From Micromonospora echinospora (GTDB taxonomy: Bacteria > Actinomycetota > Actinomycetes > Mycobacteriales > Micromonosporaceae): a stretch of 64,000 bases of DNA. The stretch lies in assembly GCF_900091495.1 (NCBI RefSeq), contig NZ_LT607413.1, forward strand, positions 7,447,501-7,511,500, written 5' to 3'. The notes under the pieces are model-generated. The model made no database searches and was not told the origin of the DNA. It worked only from the letters and a program-made list of their open reading frames with translations. The position numbers were made by a program, and so were the translations under genes. Below, piece after piece: positions 22,625-30,883 of the stretch (position 1 is the stretch's first letter; each line of letters starts with the position of its first letter).

Positions 22625-23248
22625 TTACTCGCCGGTCGCGCCGGCGGGCCCGGCCGCCTCGGCCGGTGGTGCCTCGGCGGCACCGGCCTCCCGCTCCCGC
22701 GGTGCGCCGGACCGGGCTGCCGTGGCGGCGGCCTTGGTGGCACGGTGCGGCGCGAGAACCATGATCATGTTTCGACCGTCCTGCTTCGGAGCGGCCTCGA
22801 CGTACCCCAGTTCCGAGATCTCCGACTCGAGCCGGCGCAGGAGCCGGTAACCCAGCTCCGGACGGCTCTGCTCGCGACCACGGAACATGATCGTCACCTT
22901 GACCTTGTCGCCGGCCTTGAGGAACCGCACCACGTGACCCTTCTTGGTCTCGTAGTCGTGCGGGTCGATCTTGGGCCGGAGCTTCATCTCCTTGATGACG
23001 GTCTGCTGCTGGTTACGCCGCGCTTCGCGCGCCTTGAGTGCGCTCTCGTACTTGAACTTGCCGAAGTCCATGAGCTTGCACACCGGCGGGCGCGCCATGG
23101 GCGCAACCTCGACCAGGTCCAGGTCGACGTCCGCGGCCAGCTGAAGGGCGCGCTCCAGCGGGACGATGCCCACCTGCTCACCCTCAGGGCCGACCAGTCG
23201 GACCTCACGTGCCCGGATCTGCTCGTTCACGCGTGGTTCGACGCTGAT
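22625..23248 (-). CDS. infC: Translation initiation factor IF-3 (ATC start codon)
   Basis: Binds 30S subunits, prevents premature 50S joining and checks start-codon/tRNA pairing. 207 residues with the N-terminal domain ([23 protein letters not shown]), linker (FGKFKYE) and C-terminal domain ([18 protein letters not shown]), plus an Ala/Pro/Glu-rich tail of about 30 residues. The GTG at 23230 is 22 nt from any ribosome site, whereas ATC at 23248 is 4 nt from a full GAGGAGG (23253-23259) and gives [11 protein letters not shown], the expected family N-terminus. infC is known to use non-standard AUU/AUC starts that IF-3 itself discriminates against, giving autoregulation; the same is inferred here. 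Confidence 0.93.
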   Translation of the reverse strand: MSVEPRVNEQIRAREVRLVGPEGEQVGIVPLERALQLAADVDLDLVEVAPMARPPVCKLMDFGKFKYESALKAREARRNQQQTVIKEMKLRPKIDPHDYETKKGHVVRFLKAGDKVKVTIMFRGREQSRPELGYRLLRRLESEISELGYVEAAPKQDGRNMIMVLAPHRATKAAATAARSGAPREREAGAAEAPPAEAAGPAGATGE

Positions 23249-23555
23249 GGGGCCTCCTCGAGTCGGTTCTCCTATGCGGCCGACCCCGTGGTCCCCGAAT
23301 GGGGACCGACCCGGAAAGCAGAAGGCCCCGGCGCATGCCAGGGCCCGCTCGACCGGTCGGCACGATCAATGATCGCGCATCCGGCACCGGGACGTGCCCG
23401 GAACCGGTGACCGGACCCGGCCGCCGTCGCGGGCGACTCGGGTGGGAGCAGGCGCTCCACTTCAGGGCTGCTCACAGTTACACGGGCAGCCTGGTCGACA
23501 GAGTCACATTACACCCCCGCCGGGCACCGCCCAAATCGACCCGCCCGGCCGGGGC
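23249..23555 (-). promoter_or_regulatory. infC operon leader with attenuator-like hairpin
   Basis: About 300 bp without a gene. On the minus strand a 9-bp stem GGCCCTGGC/GCCGGGGCC (23324-23345, loop ATGC) is followed by TTCTGCTTT (23315-23323), a good intrinsic terminator upstream of infC. Downstream a perfect 7-bp hairpin GGTCCCC/GGGGACC (23290-23307) lies between it and the ribosome site at 23253-23259. The arrangement suggests premature termination control of infC-rpmI-rplT. A convincing promoter could not be assigned in 23350-23555. Confidence 0.6.
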
Positions 23556-24017
23556 TCAGCTCTGGGCCAGGGTGGCCTGGTGGGCCCGGTGCAGCCGACG
23601 CAGCGCGCGGACCCCGTCCACCGCCAGTTCCTTGTCGGCCGCCTGGAGGGCCACCATCGGCAGCAGGTCGTCGTCGTACAGCTCCAGGCTCGCCCAGGGC
23701 GCCCCCCGGTCGAACCGCACGTTGCGGACGACGTCCCAGGGCAGCTCGTACGAGCCGATGATGTTGCGCACCCGGACGCCACGCGCGTCGGCCTCGACCC
23801 GGGGGCGGGTGAAGAGCAGGGCACCGAGCGCGCCGAGCACACCCAGGCCGATCATGGCCAGTTGGTCGCCGCGTTGGAAGGAGCCGTAACCGTTGCCGGT
23901 CGGGCCGTGCAGCGAGGTGGCCACCAGGCTGAAGACCACCACCAGCGCGACGGCGGAGGACCAGCAGACCACCCGGATCCGGCGGGGACGCAGGCGTACC
24001 AGGTCGGAATCGCTCAC
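23556..24017 (-). CDS. Membrane-anchored PH-domain protein (bPH6-like)
   Basis: A 153-residue protein with two hydrophobic segments (about residues 16-36 and 54-70) followed by a small beta-rich cytoplasmic domain. The latter, RPRVEADARGVRVRNIIGSYELPWDVVRNVRFDRGAPWASLELYDDD, has the pattern of actinobacterial bacterial PH domains (former DUF2581): G-V-x-V-R-N, then W-x-x-V, then W-A-x-L-E-L. Function is unknown; such proteins are probably structural or regulatory at the membrane. GTG at 24017 starts the gene, 60 bp after the transporter gene on the same strand. Confidence 0.7.
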   Translation of the reverse strand: MSDSDLVRLRPRRIRVVCWSSAVALVVVFSLVATSLHGPTGNGYGSFQRGDQLAMIGLGVLGALGALLFTRPRVEADARGVRVRNIIGSYELPWDVVRNVRFDRGAPWASLELYDDDLLPMVALQAADKELAVDGVRALRRLHRAHQATLAQS

Positions 24018-24076
24018 CCCACCAGTCTGCCATCCGGCCCCGGATTCCTCCGCGTCGCCTCGCGCGGCGTCCGACC

Positions 24077-25072
24077 TCAGGGCCGCCGGTCCGTCGCCGC
24101 AGGACGGTGCGCGGCGGTCGTCCCGCCGGTCCGGGGCACCGGCGGGACCGCCCGCGCCCCGCGCCACCGGCCACCCCGACCGGCCACCACGGCGGCGACC
24201 AGGGTGAGCACCGCGCCGGCCAGCACCGGCGGTCGCAGCCCCGCGCCGCCGGGCAGCAGCGCGTCGAGCAGCAGGGAACCACCGAGCTGCCCGCCGACCA
24301 GCACCAGACCGGTGCGCAGCACCCCGACCGACCGGACCCCGACCAGCAGGGTGACCACGATGGTCACCCCGAGCAGGCCGCCGGTCCAGAGATACCAGTC
24401 GCCGGGCCAGCTCGCCGGGGGTCGGGTGAGGGTGCCCGCGACCACCGCGGCGGCGAACACCGCCGCCGTGCTCACCACGAAGTTCACCGCGGTGCCGGCG
24501 CCGGTGCCGACGACGGCGGAGACCCGTCCGTTCAACGCCGACTGGAGGGCGACGGCCAGGCCGCCGGCCACGGCCAGCAGGAGCGGGCCGACCGCCAGCT
24601 CCCCCACCGGGCGGCCGAGCTGGGCCAGGGTGACCGCCGCCAGGCCGAGCAGCGCGCCGGTGATCCGGGGGCCGGTCAGCGGCAGCCGTCCCACCGGGGC
24701 GAGACCGGCCCGGTCGGCGGCGAGCCCGCCGAGGCTGCCGCCGGCGACCTGGGCGATGGTGAAGGCGGCCACCCCGAGCACCGGTACGACGTACGCGGCG
24801 ACCAGCACGATCGCCGCGCCACCCAGCCCGCCGAGGTACGACCACCAGGGCAACCGGGCGGACCGCAGGTCGCGCAACCCGGCCCGCATCGACGGCAACG
24901 CGAGCAGGGCGACCAGGACGAGCACGCTGCCGCCCAGGTTGTTGACGACCGCGGCGAGCACCGGGTCACCGGCGCGCGTCCCGAACTCCGCGTTGATCAC
25001 GCCCTGGGCCGCCGAGGCCACCCCGCCCAGCGCGACCAGGGCGAGGGCGGCCGTCGGCGGCAGCGGTCTCAC
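24077..25072 (-). CDS. YdcZ-type DMT-superfamily transporter, coupled to hisG
   Basis: Polytopic membrane protein of 331 residues made of two repeats of a YdcZ-like (DUF606) unit, with about ten hydrophobic helices. Repeat features are AQGVINAEFGTRAGDPVLAAVVNNLGGS near residue 20 and ALQSALNGRVSAVVGTGAGTAVNF in the second half, both with the N-G-x3 and G-x4-N pattern of the family. The substrate is unknown. Its GTG overlaps the hisG stop by 4 bp (GTGA), so it is translated with hisG, hinting at a link with histidine or purine-related metabolites, though this is inference. The C-terminal 40 residues are basic and cytoplasmic. Confidence 0.8.
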   Translation of the reverse strand: MRPLPPTAALALVALGGVASAAQGVINAEFGTRAGDPVLAAVVNNLGGSVLVLVALLALPSMRAGLRDLRSARLPWWSYLGGLGGAAIVLVAAYVVPVLGVAAFTIAQVAGGSLGGLAADRAGLAPVGRLPLTGPRITGALLGLAAVTLAQLGRPVGELAVGPLLLAVAGGLAVALQSALNGRVSAVVGTGAGTAVNFVVSTAAVFAAAVVAGTLTRPPASWPGDWYLWTGGLLGVTIVVTLLVGVRSVGVLRTGLVLVGGQLGGSLLLDALLPGGAGLRPPVLAGAVLTLVAAVVAGRGGRWRGARAVPPVPRTGGTTAAHRPAATDRRP

Positions 25073-25914
25073 AGCCGGCAGGCGTGGATGTTGGTGACCA
25101 GGATGGCCCGCGCGCCCACCTCGTAGAGCTCGTCCATGATCCGGTGCACCTCGTCGCGGGCCACCATGGCCTGCACGGCGACCCAGCCCTCCCGGTGCAG
25201 CGGGGAGATGGTCGGCGACTCGATGCCCGGGGTGAGGGCGCTGGCCCGCTCCAGCAGGTTCGCCGGCACGTCGTAGGCGAGCATGACGTACCGGCGGGCG
25301 ACCAGCACCCCGTGCAGCCGGTGCAGCAGCTGGTCCGCCTGGGCGCACGCGGGGGCCTCGGTCCGGCGCACCAGCACCGCCGACGACCGCAGCAGCGGCT
25401 CGCCGAAGACCACCAGGCCGGCCTGGCGCAGGGTGGCCCCGGTGGAGACGACGTCGGCGACCACGTCGGCCACCCCCAGGCGGACGGCGTTCTCCACCGC
25501 CCCGTCGAGGCGGATGACGTCGGCCCGCACGCCCAGGTCGGCGAGGTACCGCTCGACCAGGCCCGGGTAGGCGGTGGCGATGCGGTGCCCGCCCAGCTTC
25601 TGCACGGAGTCGATGTCCTCGCCACGGGCGGCGAACCGGAAGGTGGCCCGACCGAAGTTCAGGTCGACCACCTCCTCGGCCGGCGCGCCGGAGTCGATCA
25701 GCAGATCCCGGCCGGTGATGCCCAGGTCGAGGTCGCCGGACCCGACGTAGGTGGCGATGTCCTTGGGACGCAGGTAGAAGAATTCGACGTCGTTGCCCTC
25801 GTCCCGGCAGACCAGGTCCTTGGCGTCGGTACGCTGGCGGTAGCCCGCCTCGCGCAGCATCTGGGCGGCCGGCTCGGCCAGGGTGCCCTTGTTGGGAACG
25901 GCGACACGCAGCAT
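25069..25914 (-). CDS. hisG: ATP phosphoribosyltransferase, long form
   Basis: First step of histidine synthesis: ATP plus PRPP to phosphoribosyl-ATP. 281 residues: catalytic domains I and II (MLRVAVPNKGTLAEPAAQMLREAGY, then GDLDLGITGRDLL, and the PRPP loop DVVSTGATLRQAGL) and the extra C-terminal ACT-like domain (about 210-281, ESPTISPLHREGWVAVQAMV) that gives histidine feedback in the long form. AAGGAG lies 9 nt before the ATG. hisE is 48 bp upstream. The other his genes are not in the window. Confidence 0.96.
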   Translation of the reverse strand: MLRVAVPNKGTLAEPAAQMLREAGYRQRTDAKDLVCRDEGNDVEFFYLRPKDIATYVGSGDLDLGITGRDLLIDSGAPAEEVVDLNFGRATFRFAARGEDIDSVQKLGGHRIATAYPGLVERYLADLGVRADVIRLDGAVENAVRLGVADVVADVVSTGATLRQAGLVVFGEPLLRSSAVLVRRTEAPACAQADQLLHRLHGVLVARRYVMLAYDVPANLLERASALTPGIESPTISPLHREGWVAVQAMVARDEVHRIMDELYEVGARAILVTNIHACRL

Positions 25915-25962
25915 GACGGAGTGCTCCTTGAATCGATCGTCGCAACCGGTCGGGTGGGGCAC

Positions 25963-26226
25963 TCACAGATGTCGGTAGACGTCCTTCAGATCGAGACCGC
26001 TGGCGATCATCAGCACCTGGACCTGGTAGAGCAGCTGGGAGATCTCCTCGGCGGTCCGCTCCGGCCCCTCGTGCTCGGCGGCCATCCACGACTCGGCCGC
26101 CTCCTCGACGACCTTCTTGCCGATGAAGTGGACACCCCGTTCGAGCGCGGCGACCGTGCCCGACCCCGGGGTGCCGGCGGCGGCCTTGGCCTGCAGCTCG
26201 GCGAACAACTCCTCGAACGTCTTCAC
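25963..26226 (-). CDS. hisE: Phosphoribosyl-ATP pyrophosphatase
   Basis: Hydrolyses phosphoribosyl-ATP to phosphoribosyl-AMP, the second histidine step. 87 residues, all-alpha MazG-like fold. The metal-binding helices are visible as [14 protein letters not shown] (E-E-x2-E) and [14 protein letters not shown]. It is separate from hisI, as usual in actinobacteria, and precedes hisG. Confidence 0.95.
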   Translation of the reverse strand: MKTFEELFAELQAKAAAGTPGSGTVAALERGVHFIGKKVVEEAAESWMAAEHEGPERTAEEISQLLYQVQVLMIASGLDLKDVYRHL

Positions 26227-26335
26227 GGGAGGCGATTCTTCCAGCCGGGCCGGCCGGCCGGGTGGCCCGGGTCCCGGGCGTCCCGCGTCCGCGTCGCCCG
26301 GAACCCCGTCACCGCCGGCCCGCCCTGCTCGGGGG

Positions 26336-26836
26336 TCAGCCGCCGAAGCCGAGACGGTGACCGTTGGTGGCGCCCAGTCCCCGGATGGCCAGGGCGGCGT
26401 CGAGGGCCGCGACGGTGGACGCCCAGCCCTTGTCCTCCGCCGAGCCGGGCAGCCCGGCCCGGTCGCGGGCCTGCTCGATGGTGTCGACGGTGAGCACGCC
26501 GTGGGCGACCGGCTTCCCCTCGTCCAGGGCGACCCGGGTCAGCCCGTCGGTGACCGACCGGCAGACGTAGTCGAAGTGGGCGGTGGCCCCGCGCACCACG
26601 ACGCCGAGGGCGACCACCACGTCGCAGCGGCGGGCCAGCGCCTGCGCCACCACGGGCAGCTCGACCGAACCGGCCACCCGGGCGACCACCGCCCGGGCCC
26701 CGCACGCCTCGGCCGCGGCCACCGCCCGGTCGCACATGTGGTCGGTGAGGTCGCCGTGCCAGCGGGCCGCCACCACGCCCACGGTCAGGCCGGCCGCGTC
26801 CACCGCGCTCGCCCCGGGTTCGCCGAATCCCGCCAT
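26336..26836 (-). CDS. ribH: 6,7-dimethyl-8-ribityllumazine synthase
   Basis: Condenses the RibBA product dihydroxybutanone phosphate with the pyrimidine intermediate to form lumazine. 166 residues of the capsid-forming lumazine synthase family: [33 protein letters not shown], the [17 protein letters not shown] active-site block with the catalytic His, and [15 protein letters not shown]. Last gene of the riboflavin operon, starting 1 nt after the ribBA stop. Confidence 0.97.
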   Translation of the reverse strand: MAGFGEPGASAVDAAGLTVGVVAARWHGDLTDHMCDRAVAAAEACGARAVVARVAGSVELPVVAQALARRCDVVVALGVVVRGATAHFDYVCRSVTDGLTRVALDEGKPVAHGVLTVDTIEQARDRAGLPGSAEDKGWASTVAALDAALAIRGLGATNGHRLGFGG

Positions 26837-26837
26837 C

Positions 26838-28103
26838 TCACGCTCCGATCTCGTCGGCCGCGGCCACCCGGCGCAGCGGCGTCTCGGTGACCTCGTCCAG
26901 TTCGTCGAGGAGGTGCCCCATCCGGTCCCGCTTGGTGCGCAGGTAGCGCACGTTCTCCGGGTGCGGACGGATGGGCAGCCCCTCCCGACCGGAGATGGTC
27001 AGGCCGTAGCCCTCCAGTCCGGCCCGCTTGGCCGGGTTGTTGGTGAGCAGCCGCATCGAGCGCACCCCGAGGTCGTAGAGGACCTGCGCGCCGGTGCCGT
27101 AGTCGCGGGCGTCGGCCGGCAGCCCCAGGTCGAGGTTCGCGTCGACGGTGTCCCGCCCCGAGTCCTGGAGCTGGTACGCCTGGAGCTTGTGCAGCAGGCC
27201 GATGCCGCGCCCCTCGTGCCCCCGGACGTAGAGCACCACGCCCCGCCCCTCCGTGGCGACGCGGGCCAGGGCGGCGTCGAGCTGAGGGCCGCAGTCACAG
27301 CGCAGCGAACCGAAGACGTCCCCGGTCAGGCACTCCGAGTGCACCCGCACCAGCACGTCCCGACCGTCGCCGATGTCGCCCATGACCAGGGCGACGTGCT
27401 CGGCGCCGTCGTGCTCGCTGCGGTAGCCCAGCGCCCGGAACACCCCGTGCGCGGTCGGCATCCGCGCCTCGGCGACCCGCTCCACCTGCTTCTCCGTCCG
27501 TCGCCGGTAGGCGATCAGGTCGGCGATGGTGACCAGCGTGAGGGAGTGCTCCGCGCAGAACCGCTCCAGGTCCGGCACGCGCATCATGGTGCCGTCGTCG
27601 TTGACCAGCTCGCAGAGCACTCCGGCCGGGCGCAACCCGGCCAGCCGGGTCAGGTCGACGGCGGCCTCGGTGTGCCCGGGCCGGCGCAGCACCCCGCCCT
27701 CCCGGGCCCGCAGCGGCACCACGTGTCCGGGGCGGGCCAGGTCGGCCGGGCTGGTCGCGGCGTCGGCGAGCAGGCGGATGGTGTGCGCGCGGTCGGCCGC
27801 GGAGATGCCGGTGCTGACCCCCTCCCGGGCGTCCACGGTCACCGTGTAGGCGGTGCCCCGCCGGTCCTGGTTGGTGTGGTGCATCGGCGGCAGGTCCAGC
27901 CGGTCGCACTCGCTCTCGGTCAGCGGCACGCAGATGTAGCCGGATGTGTGGCGCACCATGAACGCGACCAGCTCCGGGGTGGCCTTCTCGGCCGCGAAGA
28001 TCAGGTCACCCTCGTTCTCCCGGTCGGCGTCGTCCACCACGACGACCGGCCGGCCGGCGGCGATGTCCGCCACCGCCTGCTCGATGGTTCCGAACGTGGT
28101 CAT
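26838..28103 (-). CDS. ribBA: Bifunctional DHBP synthase / GTP cyclohydrolase II
   Basis: Makes both precursors of riboflavin. 421 residues. The RibB half (about 1-205) shows [20 protein letters not shown] with the acidic loop and [14 protein letters not shown]. The RibA half (about 210-421) shows the zinc-binding cysteines in [21 protein letters not shown] and the GTP site [14 protein letters not shown]. Both active sites look intact. The stop of ribM overlaps the start by 4 bp. Confidence 0.97.
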   Translation of the reverse strand: MTTFGTIEQAVADIAAGRPVVVVDDADRENEGDLIFAAEKATPELVAFMVRHTSGYICVPLTESECDRLDLPPMHHTNQDRRGTAYTVTVDAREGVSTGISAADRAHTIRLLADAATSPADLARPGHVVPLRAREGGVLRRPGHTEAAVDLTRLAGLRPAGVLCELVNDDGTMMRVPDLERFCAEHSLTLVTIADLIAYRRRTEKQVERVAEARMPTAHGVFRALGYRSEHDGAEHVALVMGDIGDGRDVLVRVHSECLTGDVFGSLRCDCGPQLDAALARVATEGRGVVLYVRGHEGRGIGLLHKLQAYQLQDSGRDTVDANLDLGLPADARDYGTGAQVLYDLGVRSMRLLTNNPAKRAGLEGYGLTISGREGLPIRPHPENVRYLRTKRDRMGHLLDELDEVTETPLRRVAAADEIGA

Positions 28104-28798
28104 GTCGCAGCCTCCAGGTAGCGGTGCGGGACGGCACTGGCAGCCCGCGCGGTCCGCGCCGAGGTACGCCACCAGCTGGCGAAGCCCCAGGCGCAGAAGA
28201 GTCCGTAGAACAGGTACATCGCGGCGGAGGGGTAGAAGCCGCCGCGCAGGAGCAGGGGCACGCCGACCGCGTCCACCGCGATCCAGACCAGCCAGAACTC
28301 CACCCAGCCCCGGGCCATGCCGTACGTGGCGAGCAGGCTGCCGACCAGGATCCAGGCGTCCGGCAGCGGCCCCCAGGAGCCGAGCGCGGCGAGCACCGGG
28401 TACGCCCCGGCGGTGCCGAGCACGGCGACCGCGAGCATGCCCAGCCGTTCCCGGCCGGTGGCCCAGCGGGGGGCGACCGCCGCCCGGTCCGGCGCGCTGC
28501 CGAGCCGGCGGGTCCGCGACCACCGCCACCAGCCGTAGCAGCTGACCGCGAAGAAGAACACCTGTCGCCCGGCCTGCCCGTACAGGTCGTGGGCCTGCGG
28601 GGTGGCGAAGACCCCGCCGAGGAAGACGGTCAGCAGCAGGGCGTTGCCGACCATGCCGACCGGCCAGGCCCAGACCAGCCGGCGTAGCCCGAGCAGGGCC
28701 GACGCCAGCCCGAAGCCGTTGCCGACGATCTCCCGGACCAGCACCGGGGAACCCGCGACGTCGACCTGGGCGGTGAGCAGCCACGCCAGCGGGTCCAT
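28100..28798 (-). CDS. ribM: PnuC-family membrane protein, predicted riboflavin transporter RibM/PnuX
   Basis: Predicted facilitator of 232 residues with seven or so hydrophobic helices. PnuC-family marks are [15 protein letters not shown] in the first helix, [15 protein letters not shown], and the W-rich pair [19 protein letters not shown] and [16 protein letters not shown]. Family members move nicotinamide riboside or riboflavin. Position between ribE and ribBA, under an FMN riboswitch, matches the ribM gene of Streptomyces riboflavin operons and PnuX of Corynebacterium, so riboflavin uptake is the best prediction. Start ATG overlaps the ribE stop by one base. Confidence 0.88.
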   Translation of the reverse strand: MDPLAWLLTAQVDVAGSPVLVREIVGNGFGLASALLGLRRLVWAWPVGMVGNALLLTVFLGGVFATPQAHDLYGQAGRQVFFFAVSCYGWWRWSRTRRLGSAPDRAAVAPRWATGRERLGMLAVAVLGTAGAYPVLAALGSWGPLPDAWILVGSLLATYGMARGWVEFWLVWIAVDAVGVPLLLRGGFYPSAAMYLFYGLFCAWGFASWWRTSARTARAASAVPHRYLEAAT

Positions 28799-29409
28799 CA
28801 GCGGGCTCCGCCGGTGAGCCGGTCGCCGAGCAACCGCTCGACGTACTTGGCGAGCACGTCGACCTCCAGGTTGACCGGGTCGCCGGGACGTCGCACGCCG
28901 AGGGTGGTCAGCGCGAGGGTGGTCGGGATCAGCCCGACGGCGAACCAGTCGTCGCCGACCGCGGCGACGGTCAGCGACACACCGTCGACGGTGATGGAGC
29001 CCTTCTCCACCACGTACCGGGCCAGGCCGGCGGGGAGGCGGAAGCGGACCGTCTCCCACTTCTCGGCCGGTTCCCGGTCGAGCAGCTCGCCGACCCCGTC
29101 GACGTGCCCCTGCACCAGGTGCCCGCCGAGCCGGCTGCCGAGCGCGGCGGCCCGTTCCAGGTTGACCCGGTCCCCGGGGCGCAGCGCGCCCAGCGCGGAG
29201 CGGCGCAGGGTCTCCCCCATCACATCGGCGGTGAAGACCTCCCCGTCGACCTCGACCACGGTCAGGCACACCCCGTTGACCGCGATGGAGTCGCCGTGCC
29301 GGGCGTCCGAGACGACCAGCGGGCCGCGCACGGCGACCAGCGCCGAGTCGTCCCCGGTCTCGGTCACCCGGACGACCTCACCCAGTTCCTCGACGATGCC
29401 GGTGAACAT
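28798..29409 (-). CDS. ribE: Riboflavin synthase alpha subunit
   Basis: Dismutates two lumazine molecules to riboflavin. 203 residues made of two similar beta barrels: barrel 1 begins [13 protein letters not shown] and contains [15 protein letters not shown]; barrel 2 contains [15 protein letters not shown] and [22 protein letters not shown]. The internal repeat of the VNGVCLTV / VDGVSLTV motif is the hallmark of the trimeric enzyme. It follows ribD by 1 bp. Confidence 0.97.
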   Translation of the reverse strand: MFTGIVEELGEVVRVTETGDDSALVAVRGPLVVSDARHGDSIAVNGVCLTVVEVDGEVFTADVMGETLRRSALGALRPGDRVNLERAAALGSRLGGHLVQGHVDGVGELLDREPAEKWETVRFRLPAGLARYVVEKGSITVDGVSLTVAAVGDDWFAVGLIPTTLALTTLGVRRPGDPVNLEVDVLAKYVERLLGDRLTGGAR

Positions 29410-29410
29410 G

Positions 29411-30472
29411 TCAGCTCTCCCTCTTCCGGGGCAGCGCGGTGATGCGCAGGTCGGGTCCGACCTGCGTGACGTCGACGATCTCCAGGTCGATGGCCTCGCC
29501 GATGGTGCGGACGCCGGCGTCGAGCAGGGCGGTCGGTCCGGCCCCGAGCAGCCGGGGCGCGAGGTAGCCGACGACCCGGTCGACCAGGCCGGCGGCGAGG
29601 AATCCGCCGGCGAGGCGGGGCCCGCCTTCCAGCAGGACCGCCCGGATCCCACGCCGGTGCAGCGCGGTGAGCAGCGCCGACAGGTCGACCCGGCCGTCCG
29701 GGGCCGTGCCGACCTCGGCGGCGGTGGCGATCCAGGTGTCGGCGGCGGCGTCGCGGACCCGGGCGTCGCCTGGGGTACGACCGGCGCTGTCCACCACGAC
29801 CCGCAGCGGCTGCCGGATCGCGAGGGTGCCGTCGCGCAGGTTGCGCACGGTCAACCGGGGGTCGTCGGCGAGCACGGTGCCGACCCCGACGACGATCGCG
29901 TCCACCGTGGCGCGCAGCGCGTGCACGTCCGTCCGGGCCGCCTCGGAGGTGATCCACATGCTGGTGCCGTCCTCGGCCGCCGACCGGCCGTCGAGCGTGG
30001 CGGCGTACTTCCAGATCACGTACGGCCGGCCCCGGCGCATCGAGGTGAGCCAGGCGATGTTGCCGGCCTCGGCCTCGTCGGCGCGTACCCCCAGCTCGAC
30101 CTCGACACCGGCGGCGCGCAGCGTGCCCGCGCCGCCGGAGGCGACCGGGTTGGGGTCCGGCACGGCGACCACCACCCGCCCGATGCCGGCCTGGATCAGG
30201 GCGTGGGTGCAGGGGCCGGTGCGGCCGGTGTGGTCGCAGGGTTCCAGGGTGACCACGGCGGTGCCGCCCTTCGCCCGGTTGCCGGCCTGCGCCAGCGCGA
30301 CGATCTCGGCGTGCGGCCCCCCGGCGTAGGCGTGGAAGCCCTCCCCGACGATCTCACCGTCCGGGTCGAGCAGCACGCATCCGACCACCGGGTTGGGACT
30401 GGTGGTGCCCAGGCCCCGGGCAGCCAGCGCGATCGCGCGTCGCATCGCCTCGTCGGTGGAGACGCCGGCCAT
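29411..30472 (-). CDS. ribD: Bifunctional diaminohydroxyphosphoribosylaminopyrimidine deaminase / reductase
   Basis: Second and third steps of the GTP branch of riboflavin synthesis. 353 residues. The N-terminal zinc deaminase (about 1-145) has SPNPVVGCVLL, GPHAEIVAL (zinc His and catalytic Glu) and TLEPCDHTGRTGPC (zinc cysteines). The C-terminal NADPH reductase (about 150-353) has YVIWKYAATLDGRSA and LLEGGPRLAGGFLAAGLVD. First gene of the rib operon, about 150 nt downstream of the FMN riboswitch; AGGGGCAGG precedes the ATG. Confidence 0.97.
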   Translation of the reverse strand: MAGVSTDEAMRRAIALAARGLGTTSPNPVVGCVLLDPDGEIVGEGFHAYAGGPHAEIVALAQAGNRAKGGTAVVTLEPCDHTGRTGPCTHALIQAGIGRVVVAVPDPNPVASGGAGTLRAAGVEVELGVRADEAEAGNIAWLTSMRRGRPYVIWKYAATLDGRSAAEDGTSMWITSEAARTDVHALRATVDAIVVGVGTVLADDPRLTVRNLRDGTLAIRQPLRVVVDSAGRTPGDARVRDAAADTWIATAAEVGTAPDGRVDLSALLTALHRRGIRAVLLEGGPRLAGGFLAAGLVDRVVGYLAPRLLGAGPTALLDAGVRTIGEAIDLEIVDVTQVGPDLRITALPRKRES

Positions 30473-30566
30473 CGCCTGCCCCTGCTCTCTCGCGCGGTCG
30501 GTGCGCGGGCGGGGCGGAAGCGGGCATGCGGCGGCGGAGCCGGGAACGGCGGAGCCGACCCGGCAG

Positions 30567-30606
30567 GGCCCGGAGGGCAGCCGACAGCGAGCGTCGGCCC
30601 CGGGCC
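30567..30606 (-). terminator. Expression-platform hairpin between FMN riboswitch and ribD
   Basis: An inner stem GCCGAC/GTCGGC and an outer stem GGCCCGG/CCGGGCC form a long GC-rich hairpin just after the riboswitch aptamer. It is the natural candidate for the FMN-dependent off structure by termination; it lacks a T-tract, so a Rho-assisted or other mechanism is possible. Confidence 0.5.
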
Positions 30607-30623
30607 TGTCCGTCCCGCGCGCT

Positions 30624-30780
30624 GTCTCCCATCCGGACTGTCTGGGCGCGGGCTTGCCCGCCCCCAACCGTCGGCCCCGGATTCTCACCAGGTCCACCGG
30701 GCGGCCGAGGCCGACCGGGTCGCGGGCTGACCACGGCTCGGGCCGTGGATCACCGCCGGTTCGGAATTACACCGAGTCCC
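30624..30780 (-). promoter_or_regulatory. FMN riboswitch (RFN element)
   Basis: The minus strand carries the conserved RFN aptamer: it opens with GGACTCGGTGTAATTCC, continues through the paired P2-P6 arms (for example CACGGCCCGAGCCGTG), holds GTGAGAATCCGGGGCCGAC in the core, and closes with GACAGTCCGGATGGGAGA. These are the strongly conserved blocks of the class. FMN binding should reduce expression of ribD-ribE-ribM-ribBA-ribH. The 100 bp upstream (30781-30883) should hold the promoter, but no hexamer pair is convincing. Confidence 0.97.
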
Positions 30781-30883
30781 GCCAGCGCGTGGTGGGTACG
30801 AGGGAAGTCTTACACGCCGACCCGGGGGGTCCGCCACCCCGGCGAGCTACCTCACAGCTTCGCGGGGTGGCTGGCCCCCACGG

